Source of the DNA: Heliomicrobium modesticaldum Ice1
Lineage (GTDB): Bacteria > Bacillota > Desulfitobacteriia > Heliobacteriales > Heliobacteriaceae
Reading direction: 5' to 3'
DNA: 64,000 nt
NCBI RefSeq assembly: GCF_000019165.1
Contig: NC_010337.2
Span: 227,501 to 291,500, forward strand
Both the position numbers and the translations under genes were made by a program. Within the stretch, counting starts at the first letter, position 1, and each line of letters starts with the position of its first letter. The notes under the pieces were generated by a model. The model was not told where the DNA came from and did no database searches. It worked only from the letters and a program-made list of their open reading frames with translations. Positions 12,385-19,845 of this stretch are shown one piece after another.

Positions 12385-13041
12385 TCAGTCCCAGTCCCGC
12401 GTGGCCAGAATCCGCACATCCTCGATCCGGATATGGGGGCCCTCAGCTTTTTCCAGGACCATGTTGACCAGTCCCGTATGGTTGAGGCTCATCATGCAAA
12501 AACCGGGCAAAAAGGTCATCCGGCAGCCGAGCGTCGGCTCTTTGCGGATCGCCGTGGCAATCCCTTCAAAACCGATCATATGATAAGCCGATACATCTTT
12601 TACCTCCTGCTGACCGTCGCGGGCAAACTTGGGACCGACCACCCAGGTGGTCAGCAACCCGGTGAGCGGATCGGCATCGATCACCCGCAGCACATGAGGG
12701 ATGGGGCAGCCAGCGCCCATGGGCCGGCCCAACACCAGATCGCCCTCGCGGATCTCCAATTTCTCTACCAGGTCGCCGCGGAAAGGGAGGACGATCTTGC
12801 GCGCCGATATCTCGCCGGGCAAGGGCTGCAAGACAAAATCATAGCGATGGCCGAGAACATCCCCTTCCGGATAGTCGGCTTCCATTTCCCAGTCGGCGGC
12901 GGCGCGGGCGTGCTTCTCATCATAGAAGGGGCAGTCCTCATAAGTTTTTTCCTGCCCATGGACGGCGCGGATGAAGGAGCGGCAGCTATGCTCACCGCAG
13001 AGGCCGCAGTTTTTCCCCGGTGGCAACCAAGAGCGGTTCAT
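12385..13041 (-). CDS. Fe4S-domain protein of the ABC ATPase/GTPase/Fe-S trio
   Basis: About 218 residues. The N-terminus holds a four-cysteine cluster motif (KNCGLCGEHSCRSF, then EDCPFYD), matching the Fe4S module seen in RnfB and in the corrinoid/Fe-S subunits of the acetyl-CoA pathway. The rest is an uncharacterised alpha/beta domain with further Cys (GAGCPIPHVLRV, TLGCRMTFLPGFCMM). The ATG at 13041 is preferred, with GGGGTGA just upstream; a GTG at 13050 would overlap the GTPase gene by 8 nt. It is the last gene of a tight three-gene operon. I infer a role in building or delivering a metal centre; the exact function is unknown. Confidence 0.8.
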   Translation of the reverse strand: MNRSWLPPGKNCGLCGEHSCRSFIRAVHGQEKTYEDCPFYDEKHARAAADWEMEADYPEGDVLGHRYDFVLQPLPGEISARKIVLPFRGDLVEKLEIREGDLVLGRPMGAGCPIPHVLRVIDADPLTGLLTTWVVGPKFARDGQQEVKDVSAYHMIGFEGIATAIRKEPTLGCRMTFLPGFCMMSLNHTGLVNMVLEKAEGPHIRIEDVRILATRDWD

Positions 13042-13042
13042 G

Positions 13043-13753
13043 TCATTCACCCCGATACAAGTAATCGGCGATCTGGCCGTCCAATTTCTTGATCACACCG
13101 AAGTGGTGCTTCCACCCGATCTCCTTCTTGCCGATGCAGATGGTGCAGGTGCCGATGGGCGGGCTGCCTTTGAGCACCAGGTTGTGCTTGTCGATCTCCT
13201 CCGATTTGGCGATCAACTGGTAGAGACGGTTCAACGATGTCCCTTGCAGCGCATTCGTCTCCATGAGGACGATGTGGGGATGGACCTCTTTGATCTTCTG
13301 GATGAAGACCTCCCGCTCGGCCTGGCTGACGAGGTCGATCTTGGTGACGACGGCGATATCGGCCAGGGCGACCATGGCGCCCATCTTCTCCGGCGCATGG
13401 ATGCCGGAGATGGAACTGAGCACAATGACGCCCAACCCCTGGTTCAGGTAGGGAGAGCAACGCAGGCAGAGGCCGGCACTTTCGACGATAAAAAGGTCCG
13501 CTTCATTTTTTTCCGCCCACTCGATGGCGTCGCCGAGGACCATGACGCCGGCGTGGTCGGGACAGAGATCGCCCGAGTAGACCTTTTTCGTCAGGATATT
13601 GAATTCGCGCTGGAGTTCAATGTCCTCAAAGGCTTTGACAACGTCGATCTTCAGATAGGCGATCTTCATCTCATCTTTGAAGCGTCGCACGATCTGTTTG
13701 GTCAGCGCTGTCTTGCCTGCTGAAGGGGGACCGGCAATCACCAGCAGTTTCAT
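13043..13753 (-). CDS. G3E-like (HypB/UreG/CobW-type) GTPase
   Basis: A 236-residue P-loop GTPase: Walker A GPPSAGKTA at 8-16, switch/Walker B region ADLFIVESAGLCLRC, and the guanine-specificity motif TKIDL. Two Cys pairs are notable: AGLCLRCSPY next to the Walker B strand, where HypB and UreG bind metal, and GTCTICIGKKEIGW near the C-terminus. Family members load Ni, Co or other metals into enzymes using GTP. It lies 15 nt after the ABC ATPase gene and abuts the Fe-S protein gene. No hydrogenase or urease genes occur in the window, so the client is unknown. Confidence 0.85.
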   Translation of the reverse strand: MKLLVIAGPPSAGKTALTKQIVRRFKDEMKIAYLKIDVVKAFEDIELQREFNILTKKVYSGDLCPDHAGVMVLGDAIEWAEKNEADLFIVESAGLCLRCSPYLNQGLGVIVLSSISGIHAPEKMGAMVALADIAVVTKIDLVSQAEREVFIQKIKEVHPHIVLMETNALQGTSLNRLYQLIAKSEEIDKHNLVLKGSPPIGTCTICIGKKEIGWKHHFGVIKKLDGQIADYLYRGE

Positions 13754-13768
13754 TTATTCATCACCTGC

Positions 13769-14548
13769 TCACCCAAAATTGACGCTGATCAGTTCTTTTG
13801 TGATGATATCGCCGGCCCGAATTTTTTCCCGGATGATGCCGACCCGCTTATCCAGTTCGATCAGGTTCTGCGCCGCCCGCACCTCCGACTCGTTCTGATC
13901 GATGACCTTGCGCACGGCGCCGTTGCTCATGATCACCCGTTTCTGCGTCAACAGGGCGATGACCGGATCGTGGGTGACGAAGATGACGATCTTGCCGGTG
14001 TTTTGGATCAACCGGACGACCTCCTGCTTGAAGATGCCGGCGTTCTCAATCTCGTCGAGGAGGATGATCGGCGCGGCGCCGATCAATAGGGCGTCGGCGA
14101 TCATCAGCGACCGGGTCTGCCCGCCCGAGAGGATGGTCACCTTAGTCTCTTTCCGGATCCGCTCACCTGTGAACTTGTTGGCCAACTCGATCGTCTTGTC
14201 GATGATGCCCCGCTCGTTGATCCTCCTGGCGCGGGCATGGATTTCGAGAAACTCTTCTGCCGTGAGGTCGGTAAAGCATTTCGTGTTCTGGGTGATCATG
14301 GCGATCGGTTTCATGGCAGGGTTGTAGCGGAGTTCTTCCGGCGGTTCACCACCGTTGATCAAAACATGCCGCCGCGTTGACGTGTCCCCTTGCGCCAGCA
14401 ACTCGATGTCGGTGATGAAGGCGGTTTTGCCGCTGCCTGTGGGCCCGACGATGGACAAGGTCTCACCCGCTTTAAGGGTGATGCCGGAAAAGTTCTCCAG
14501 ACCCCCCGTCTTATCTCGACCTGGAAGAACCATGATTTCCTGGATCAT
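13769..14548 (-). CDS. Stand-alone ABC-type ATPase of the trio
   Basis: A 259-residue soluble ATPase with Walker A GPTGSGKTAFI (about 34-44), a Q-loop-like MITQNTK, the signature replaced by TILSGGQTRSLMIAD, Walker B IILLDEIENAG and the H-loop VTHDP. No membrane subunit or substrate-binding protein is encoded next to it, which argues against a conventional transporter and for a soluble chaperone-like ATPase working with the GTPase and Fe-S protein that follow. ATG 14548 has GGAGAGG closely upstream. A long untranslated leader of about 330 nt precedes it. Confidence 0.85.
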   Translation of the reverse strand: MIQEIMVLPGRDKTGGLENFSGITLKAGETLSIVGPTGSGKTAFITDIELLAQGDTSTRRHVLINGGEPPEELRYNPAMKPIAMITQNTKCFTDLTAEEFLEIHARARRINERGIIDKTIELANKFTGERIRKETKVTILSGGQTRSLMIADALLIGAAPIILLDEIENAGIFKQEVVRLIQNTGKIVIFVTHDPVIALLTQKRVIMSNGAVRKVIDQNESEVRAAQNLIELDKRVGIIREKIRAGDIITKELISVNFG

Positions 14549-14880
14549 AACACCTCTCCTCTTCCAAGTAGTTGCGGCCTGGCAGACGTTGCGAACAGAA
14601 CCGGGGTGTCAACCGGCCTTTCACCGTTCACTTTATGCCTTCCTTCCGACAAGAGCGACCTTTCCCGGCAGCGGTACATTTTTACAGCGGAGCCCGATCC
14701 CCCTTGACGCCCCACCCCGCCGCCCGGCAGGATAGCCTGCCCACGTTGCTGGCCGTCGACCTCACCTCAGCCAGCAAGGAGATGCTGTTGACGGATATAG
14801 TCTATGTCTCTTGATCGTTTGCGCGGCCAGAGGCGGCAAACGATTCGTCGCCAACCGTTCAGGGCCTTCTTCCGGTGACC
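14549..14880 (-). other. Long leader upstream of the ATPase trio, no convincing gene
   Basis: About 330 nt between the flavodiiron terminator and the trio start codon. I see no ORF with a ribosome site. On the minus strand there is a hairpin CGTTTGC...GCAAACG near 14812-14845, and in 14659-14690 the spaced blocks CCGCTGT and CCGGGAAAGG. These weakly resemble the 3-prime core of cobalamin riboswitches (CCACTGT ... GGGAAGG). The resemblance is partial and the other conserved blocks were not found by eye. Confidence 0.3.
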
Positions 14881-14890
14881 GATGACAAAA

Positions 14891-14921
14891 AACGTCCCTG
14901 CCGAAAGACGGCAGAGACGTT
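14891..14921 (-). terminator. Rho-independent terminator after the flavodiiron gene
   Basis: 13-bp stem with one mismatch (AACGTCCCTGCCG / CGGCAGAGACGTT), AAAGA loop, followed on the minus strand by six T. It lies 44 nt after the stop codon at 14965. Confidence 0.88.
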
Positions 14922-14964
14922 CCATGTTACAGCATGACGGTAAGTCCGGCTTCTGCTTTTTCCG

Positions 14965-16131
14965 CTATCCCCCGACGACGGCTTCCACCTGAGCGGTGAT
15001 CTCCTCCAGGGCGCGTTCATCAGGGATGTACTGCGCTTTCACCGGTTTTAGCATATCGAAGCCGGCTGCTTTTAGCGCCTCCTCGATCTGGGCGACACCC
15101 TGACCGCCCCAACCGTAAGAGCCGAAGGCGAGGCCTACGCGTTGCTTCGGCGCCAGGCCTTTCAGGTAGGTCAAAAAGGCAGCCACACTGGGCAGCATGT
15201 TGTTGTTGAGGGTGGGCGAACCGACACAGACGTATTTGGCGGTGATCAACTCGGTCATGATGTCAGACATATGGTTGCTGTCCAGGTTCACCATCTTCGA
15301 GTCGATGCCCTTGTGCTCGAAGGCGCGCTGGATGGCGTAGGCGATCTTTTTCGTCGACTCCCACATGGTGTCGTAGATGATCAACGCCTTCTCCTCCGTA
15401 TAGTTGGCGGCCCACTTGCCGTACTCCTCCAGGATTTCAGGGACGTGGGAACGCCAGAGCAGGCCGTGGCTGGTGGCGATGAGGTCGATCTCGAGGCCGG
15501 CAAGGGCCTGGAGGGCGTTCTGCACCTGGGCGCCATAAGGAAGGACGATATTGGCGTAGTATTTTTTCGCCTCTTCCATGATCAGGTGATAAGAAAACTG
15601 ATCATCGAAGCGCTCCATGGAGGCGATGTGCTGACCAAAGGCGTCATTGGAAAAGAGGATCTTCTCTTCAGGCATGTAGGCGACCATGTTATCGGGCCAG
15701 TGCACCATCTGGGTGAGCACAAAGGAGAGGTTGCGCTTTCCCAGGCTGAGCCTGTCCCCCGTCTTGACGACCTGCATGGGCCAATCGCGCTTGTAATGGG
15801 CCTTCAACCCCCGCTGGCCGTTGGGCGATGTGATGATGGTCGCATTGGGGGCCAGTTCCATGAGCCGAGTAATGCCGCCGGAATGGTCCATCTCCACGTG
15901 GTTACAGATGATATAGTCGATCTTCGACGGATCGACGACATGGGCGATGCGGTCCAACATCTCTTCGACGAGATAGGCTTTGACCGTATCGACGAGGGTG
16001 ATCTTCTCGTCCATGATCAGATAGGCGTTATAGGATGAACCCCGTTGGGTGAGGTAGCCGTGAAAATCACGGAGGTCCCAGTCGACGGCGCCCACCCAGT
16101 AGATATCGTCCTTGACTTTGACGGGTCGCAT
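14965..16131 (-). CDS. Flavodiiron protein (A-type flavoprotein; O2/NO reductase)
   Basis: A 388-residue cytoplasmic enzyme. The N-terminal metallo-beta-lactamase-like domain carries the diiron ligands HVEMDHSGG (about 78-86) and later His/Asp ligands (FSNDAFGQH). The C-terminal flavodoxin domain (about 250-388) has the FMN loop ALIIYDTMWESTKKIA and a GSPTLNNNMLP loop. These proteins reduce O2 to water or NO to N2O and protect anaerobes. There is no fused rubredoxin, the usual clostridial two-domain form. ATG 16131 has GGGAGGAG 7 nt upstream. It is transcribed alone from a strong promoter with an adjacent inverted repeat and closed by a terminator. Confidence 0.96.
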   Translation of the reverse strand: MRPVKVKDDIYWVGAVDWDLRDFHGYLTQRGSSYNAYLIMDEKITLVDTVKAYLVEEMLDRIAHVVDPSKIDYIICNHVEMDHSGGITRLMELAPNATIITSPNGQRGLKAHYKRDWPMQVVKTGDRLSLGKRNLSFVLTQMVHWPDNMVAYMPEEKILFSNDAFGQHIASMERFDDQFSYHLIMEEAKKYYANIVLPYGAQVQNALQALAGLEIDLIATSHGLLWRSHVPEILEEYGKWAANYTEEKALIIYDTMWESTKKIAYAIQRAFEHKGIDSKMVNLDSNHMSDIMTELITAKYVCVGSPTLNNNMLPSVAAFLTYLKGLAPKQRVGLAFGSYGWGGQGVAQIEEALKAAGFDMLKPVKAQYIPDERALEEITAQVEAVVGG

Positions 16132-16191
16132 ATATCCGCTCCTCCCTCGGCGCATCGATGTCAACGAAAGGCCATGATGCTGCCTGGATTA

Positions 16192-16236
16192 ATTGTGCCT
16201 CAAAAAAGAAACTGTGTCAATCAGTAATAGTTACTG
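16192..16236 (-). promoter_or_regulatory. Promoter and candidate operator of the flavodiiron gene
   Basis: On the minus strand TTGACA (16215-16220), a 17-nt spacer and CACAAT (16192-16197) form a sigma-A-type promoter. Immediately upstream of the -35 is an inverted repeat CAGTAA-N3-TTACTG (16222-16236). Its place suggests an activator site or an upstream repressor site; a redox or NO regulator would suit the gene, but the regulator is not identified. Confidence 0.7.
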
Positions 16237-16266
16237 TTTATTTTATCTGTGAGCAGACCGGCGTCT

Positions 16267-17478
16267 CTACCGGACCGACTGGGCGATGCGAACCGCCTCC
16301 TCTTCCGGGAGAATGCCCGTCAGTGTATAGAATGTCTTGTCACGGCGCCATTCGATGCGGAGCAGCCCCTTGGCAAAGAGGACCAGTTTCCCCGGCGCGC
16401 CGGCGATATCGACGTCGCGCTGAGCCTGAACTTCCCCTTCCTCAGGCGGCAAAGGCGCGGCGGAAAGAGTCAGGCGGAAATAATGCGGCGCTGGCCCGAT
16501 ATAGCGAAGCGACGTGGAGGCGGCAGGCTCCCCCTGCTCCCTCTGTTTGGACGCCAAGAGGGTGTACCCGGGCGGAAGATAGGTGACAACAGGTCCCGGC
16601 TGATTGTGTGCTGACGTGATGGAGACGGGTGAAGTATCTGCAGCGTTTGAATGGGCGCCGTCGGCTGGAACCGGAAGGGCCAGGGCGAGCGGCTGCTCTT
16701 CTTTGGGGAATGAAGCGATATCCTTCCACGAAGGTTTTGCCGCGGCCACCCTTTCCCTCGCCCTTCCCGGCGGCGTCATCTCTACCGGCTCAGGGCTGGC
16801 GGTGACGGGCGCCGCTTGTCCGGTGAAGGCAAGGGCGTTTTCCGAAGTAGTCGCGGAACGCTCCGATACAGAAGCAGAACTATCCGATACAGTCGCAGAA
16901 TTCTCCGATACAGCTGCAGAACGCTCCGATACAGTCGCAGAATTCTCCGATACAGCTGCAGAACGCTCCGATACAGTCGCAGAATTCTCCGATACAGCTG
17001 CAGAACGCTCCGATACAGTCGCAGAACTTTCCGAGACGGTGGCGCCGCCGGCAACAGGCGGCGGCGCGGCAGAGGAAGATTGCTCTACCATAAAGGCGGG
17101 CGCACTCGCTTTGTCGAGTGCGCTATTTCCAACAATGCCGGCGGTTCTCATCCCTGTTGTCATGAAACCGACGCCTTGAAAAGACAAGACGCCCCCCACC
17201 ACCAAAACCGCCGCAGCGACAGCCGCCCGGCGCAAATAGAGCAGAGCAAGCCGCCGCTTCGACTTTGGCTGTTCCAGCAGCGACTCTTCTGACGGCGGCG
17301 CTTCCACCCGTGGCTTTTCCAGCCGGTGCTGCCGGAACTGTGCAGACACCTGCTCCCGCCGTTTTTGCTCCAAGCGGGCCCAGGATTCCTCCAGGGGCGG
17401 AACGGGGGCTTCCGTCACCATCTTGCGGACAGTCTTTTCAATTTGCCGAGCCAGAAACCGCTCAGACAGTGTGTTCAT
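16267..17478 (-). CDS. Putative anti-sigma-type membrane protein with heptad Ser/Thr repeats
   Basis: A 403-residue single-pass protein. The N-terminal ~85 residues are soluble and charged (possible sigma-binding segment), then one TM helix near 92-112 (RRAAVAAAVLVVGGVLSF), then an outer region. The outer region begins with about nine 7-residue repeats of the type SATVSER / SAAVSEN encoded by 21-bp DNA repeats. The C-terminal ~100 residues (GYTLLAS, SLRYIGPAPHYFRLTLS, GAPGKLVLFAKGLLRIEWRRD, YTLTGILPEEEAVRIAQSV) resemble the DUF4367 domain that occurs with ECF sigma operons. It follows the sigma gene and a short Cys protein gene. I infer an anti-sigma or envelope-sensing role; no zinc-binding anti-sigma motif is visible. 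Confidence 0.75.
   Translation of the reverse strand: MNTLSERFLARQIEKTVRKMVTEAPVPPLEESWARLEQKRREQVSAQFRQHRLEKPRVEAPPSEESLLEQPKSKRRLALLYLRRAAVAAAVLVVGGVLSFQGVGFMTTGMRTAGIVGNSALDKASAPAFMVEQSSSAAPPPVAGGATVSESSATVSERSAAVSENSATVSERSAAVSENSATVSERSAAVSENSATVSDSSASVSERSATTSENALAFTGQAAPVTASPEPVEMTPPGRARERVAAAKPSWKDIASFPKEEQPLALALPVPADGAHSNAADTSPVSITSAHNQPGPVVTYLPPGYTLLASKQREQGEPAASTSLRYIGPAPHYFRLTLSAAPLPPEEGEVQAQRDVDIAGAPGKLVLFAKGLLRIEWRRDKTFYTLTGILPEEEAVRIAQSVR
16856..17044. repeat. Nine tandem 21-bp repeats inside the anti-sigma-type gene
   Basis: Nine consecutive units of the form GAACGCTCCGATACAGTCGCA. The central six alternate between GAATTC- and GAACGC-type units, giving a 42-bp higher-order period. 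The period is a multiple of three, so length changes keep the frame, adding or removing seven residues of an extracytoplasmic Ser/Thr-rich stalk. Confidence 0.95.
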
Positions 17479-17491
17479 GCAGTTTCAACCC

Positions 17492-17698
17492 TTAGTCTTC
17501 AATGCGGAGCATGCGCAGCCGAATGGCGCAACGACCGTCCGCAGTGCCTTCATAATAACCGAGCACGTTGGGGCAGACCTCGTTGCAGATGGCCTGCCAA
17601 TCAGGGACGCCGTAGCGGTTCATGATAAAATCGATATCCGGCGCGTAGCGGCTTTCCAGGTGGGCGTAAATGGGGCACTTCTCCATCGTCTCGCTCAT
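17492..17698 (-). CDS. Small Cys-containing protein between sigma and anti-sigma genes
   Basis: 68 residues, not recognised as a named family. It has three cysteines (EKCPIYAHL, NEVCPNVLG, DGRCAIRL) and begins MSETMEKCPIY. It starts 2 nt after the sigma-factor stop and ends 13 nt before the next start, so it is clearly part of the operon. It could be a small co-regulator or a metal- or redox-sensing partner; this is inferred only from position and cysteines. Confidence 0.75.
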   Translation of the reverse strand: MSETMEKCPIYAHLESRYAPDIDFIMNRYGVPDWQAICNEVCPNVLGYYEGTADGRCAIRLRMLRIED

Positions 17699-17700
17699 CG

Positions 17701-18321
17701 TTATGGTATCTCCTTTCCAGTCTTTTCAATCTTGACGATAGCCGTCGGTTCATCTATATCCTCTTCATCCTGTAGACGTTTTTCCTGTCCATCCCGTTCC
17801 AGCCAGTGGCGGATTCGCTGCTTGGCACGGCTGAGGCGGGACTTGACGCTTCCCGATGGGATGTCCAAGGTGGCGCTGATCTGTTCAATGCTCTGATCGA
17901 GATAAAAGCGGAGATAAATGACACTGCGGTAGTCGGGCGGAAGCCGGCTGATGCATTGGCGAAGGATGGACGACTGTTCCTGCTTCTCCGTCGCCGCCTC
18001 CGGCGATCCTTCGGCGAAGGCGACACCTTCATCGCGGATCTCGGCGCAAAGGACGTTGCGGCCACGCCGTCGCAAAAGGTCCCGAGCCGAATTGACCGCC
18101 ATCTGGCAGAGCCAGGACTCCAGCTTGGCCGGATCGCGAAGTTGTCCGATCCGTTCCCCCAGCTTTAAAAAAACATCATGGGTCACATCTTCCGCCAGGC
18201 CGGGGTCGCGGAGGATGAAGAAGGCAGCCTGATAGACCGACCTGTAGAATTGCTCGTAAGCGAGGCGCAATCCGTCGGTTCCTCCGGCCTTCAGTGTTTC
18301 GATCAGCTCTTCATAGCACAC
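17701..18321 (-). CDS. ECF-type RNA polymerase sigma factor
   Basis: 206 residues. Region 2 is seen at LAYEQFYRSVYQAAFFILRD...AEDVTHDVFLKLGERI (about 20-60), and region 4 at LPPDYRSVIYLRFYLDQSIEQISATLDIPSGSVKSRLSRAKQRIRHWL (about 130-175), with the usual helix-turn-helix. The C-terminal ~25 residues form an extra acidic tail. GTG 18321 follows GGGGGG by a few nucleotides. The operon is sigma - small Cys protein - membrane protein, the usual plan for a sigma factor held by a membrane regulator. Target promoters are not known; no clear autoregulatory ECF promoter was seen in the 166 nt upstream. Confidence 0.92.
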   Translation of the reverse strand: MCYEELIETLKAGGTDGLRLAYEQFYRSVYQAAFFILRDPGLAEDVTHDVFLKLGERIGQLRDPAKLESWLCQMAVNSARDLLRRRGRNVLCAEIRDEGVAFAEGSPEAATEKQEQSSILRQCISRLPPDYRSVIYLRFYLDQSIEQISATLDIPSGSVKSRLSRAKQRIRHWLERDGQEKRLQDEEDIDEPTAIVKIEKTGKEIP

Positions 18322-18487
18322 ACGCGCCCCCCTACCCCCTGGCCTGTCCTACAGACATGACGCATCTTTCCAACAGATCTATTTTCGCTACGAACGTGCC
18401 ATCCCCTGCACAAGCAGGAAAAAAAGCGCCTCAAGAAAACATCCCTGCGCAGGTAATAAAGGTCTGGAAATTCGCGCCGAACTTTCA

Positions 18488-19285
18488 TTATTGTTCATTC
18501 TCGAAGGGAACGGAAAATTCCCGCCCGCGCTCTCTCAGCCAGCGCCGGTGCAGGGCATAATCGGGCATACACCGCTCCACCAGGGTCCAGAAGCGGGCAG
18601 AGTGGTTCAATTCCTGCAGATGGCAGAGTTCATGGATGATCACGTAATCCATCACCACCGGCGGGAACAGGACGAGCCGCCAGTTGAAGGAGAGGCTTTG
18701 CTTGGACGAACAACTCCCCCAGCGGGTCTTCTGATCGCGAATGGTGACCTTATCATAGGCGCAGCCGAGCCTCCGAGCGATTTCGCCAACCCGCTGCGGA
18801 ATGAGCGCCTCCGCCTGGGCGCGCATCCATTCACCGGCGACTGGCCGCCACTGCCCCTTGCGCTCTGGCTCCAAGCGGATAAAAAGCCGTCCGGCGTCCA
18901 ATTTGACCCGGCCTTCCGCCGGAACAGGGGCATTATCAGTGATGGCGACGATGTCAATAGGCTCGCCTCGAAAAAAGACTCGCTTTTCCTCGGCGACACG
19001 GGCAAGACGTTCCTTCTCCTGCTGAAGACGCCGCCAATGGCGGACGATCCAGTTCCCCTTCCGTCTCAACACCTCCTGGATCTGATCACCAGTCAATGCG
19101 GCCGGTCCCCGCACTTCGAGCCCCCGATCGGTCAACCGCAGGCTGAGATTGCATCGCCCCTTGCGCCGCGCCACGAGCAAGGGAACGGCCTGGTCGTCAA
19201 AAAGGATTTTCCCGCCTTTGCCCCGGGACAGTTCAATCGCCACCCGTTCGTCTCCCGGCCTTGTTTTTGCCTGTCTCCCCGCCAT
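18488..19285 (-). CDS. YgjP-family (DUF45) zinc metallopeptidase
   Basis: 265 residues. The C-terminal half carries IIHELCHLQELNHSARFW, a HExxH motif with a downstream His/Asn, plus the family hallmark TRWGSCSSKQSLSFNWRL. The N-terminal half (LLVARRKGRCNLSLRL, VLRRKGNWIVRHWRRL) matches YgjP/UTP-pyrophosphatase-type proteins. ATG 19285 has GGAGG 5 nt upstream; the open frame starts ten codons earlier without a site. The physiological substrate is not established. It lies 55-60 nt from, and divergent to, the SOS-controlled small gene. Confidence 0.9.
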   Translation of the reverse strand: MAGRQAKTRPGDERVAIELSRGKGGKILFDDQAVPLLVARRKGRCNLSLRLTDRGLEVRGPAALTGDQIQEVLRRKGNWIVRHWRRLQQEKERLARVAEEKRVFFRGEPIDIVAITDNAPVPAEGRVKLDAGRLFIRLEPERKGQWRPVAGEWMRAQAEALIPQRVGEIARRLGCAYDKVTIRDQKTRWGSCSSKQSLSFNWRLVLFPPVVMDYVIIHELCHLQELNHSARFWTLVERCMPDYALHRRWLRERGREFSVPFENEQ

Positions 19286-19343
19286 GACTTCCTCCATAAA
19301 CATAACAGTCCTCAAAAAAACGCTATAGATGTCGGTTGTCCTA

Positions 19344-19391
19344 TTGACATTGGAACATATGTTTTATATGCTGTCGTTAGAACATCAGTTC
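19344..19391 (+). promoter_or_regulatory. SOS promoter with two LexA boxes
   Basis: TTGACA (19344-19349), 17-nt spacer and TATGCT (19367-19372) form a promoter. A near-consensus LexA box GAACATATGTTT (19353-19364) lies in the spacer, and a perfect GAAC-ATCA-GTTC box (19380-19391) lies at the expected transcription start. GAAC-N4-GTTC is the known Gram-positive LexA operator. The lexA gene itself lies 450 bp away. Confidence 0.85.
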
Positions 19392-19409
19392 CAAGGAGCG
19401 TGTGGAACC

Positions 19410-19637
19410 ATGGAAGCAACCGGTTCTGTTCGGGCGTCAGCGGCCCGTCGAGCGCCTGCCGTCCCTCGATTTTCCGCCAAGCCTGCAGTGCGGCGCCGCC
19501 CCGAATCCCTTACGACCCGAACACAGCAATGGCTCGAATCGGCTGACACCATACGTGAAACAGGGATCATCTACGGCGCCTGCGCCTTCGCTTTTCTCTA
19601 CCTGACGGCGAAAGTCCTGCAAAGTCTCCTGTTCTGA
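19410..19637 (+). CDS. Small SOS-regulated membrane protein, candidate division inhibitor
   Basis: 75 residues from ATG 19410 (AAGGAG 11 nt upstream). The N-terminal ~35 residues are Arg/Ala/Pro-rich and basic (ASAARRAPAVPRFS, AVRRRPESL); the C-terminus is one TM helix (GIIYGACAFAFLYLTAKVL). I know no family for it. It lies behind two LexA boxes and points at lexA. In Bacillus the lexA neighbour yneA is a small membrane division inhibitor; Caulobacter SidA is another. This protein has no LysM domain and its TM is C-terminal, so it would be an analogue rather than YneA. Being LexA-controlled is well supported; the function is inferred. A longer open frame back to 19329 would start upstream of the promoter and is rejected. 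Confidence 0.7.
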   Translation: MEATGSVRASAARRAPAVPRFSAKPAVRRRPESLTTRTQQWLESADTIRETGIIYGACAFAFLYLTAKVLQSLLF

Positions 19638-19700
19638 CAAAGAGACAACCACTGCTTCCCGCGCGAAAGGGAAGCCTCGTCAAAAACAAGGTTCATAGCG

Positions 19701-19727
19701 AGAGCCACCGTGAACAGCGGCGGCTCT
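19701..19727 (+). terminator. Terminator after the small SOS gene
   Basis: Stem AGAGCCACCG / CGGCGGCTCT with one mismatch and a 7-nt loop, followed by GTTTTCGTTTT. A second hairpin GCTTCCC / GGGAAGC lies just upstream near 19654-19675. Confidence 0.75.
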
Positions 19728-19845
19728 GTTTTCGTTTTCCGATGGTGGATTGTTTCGTCAACGCCTGTCAAGGTCGTCTGCGGCGACAAGGCCACCGAAG
19801 CGGAGGCGCTGATCGTATGCTGACTTGTCATCGTAGATGGATCGT

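Noticed and set aside
14572-14814. 80-codon plus-strand ORF in the trio leader
   Set aside because: No ribosome site or family likeness; it lies in a region better explained as an untranslated leader on the minus strand.
19402-19605. Alternative 67-codon frame overlapping the small SOS gene
   Set aside because: It lacks a TM helix or proper ribosome-site spacing; the 19410 frame has both.
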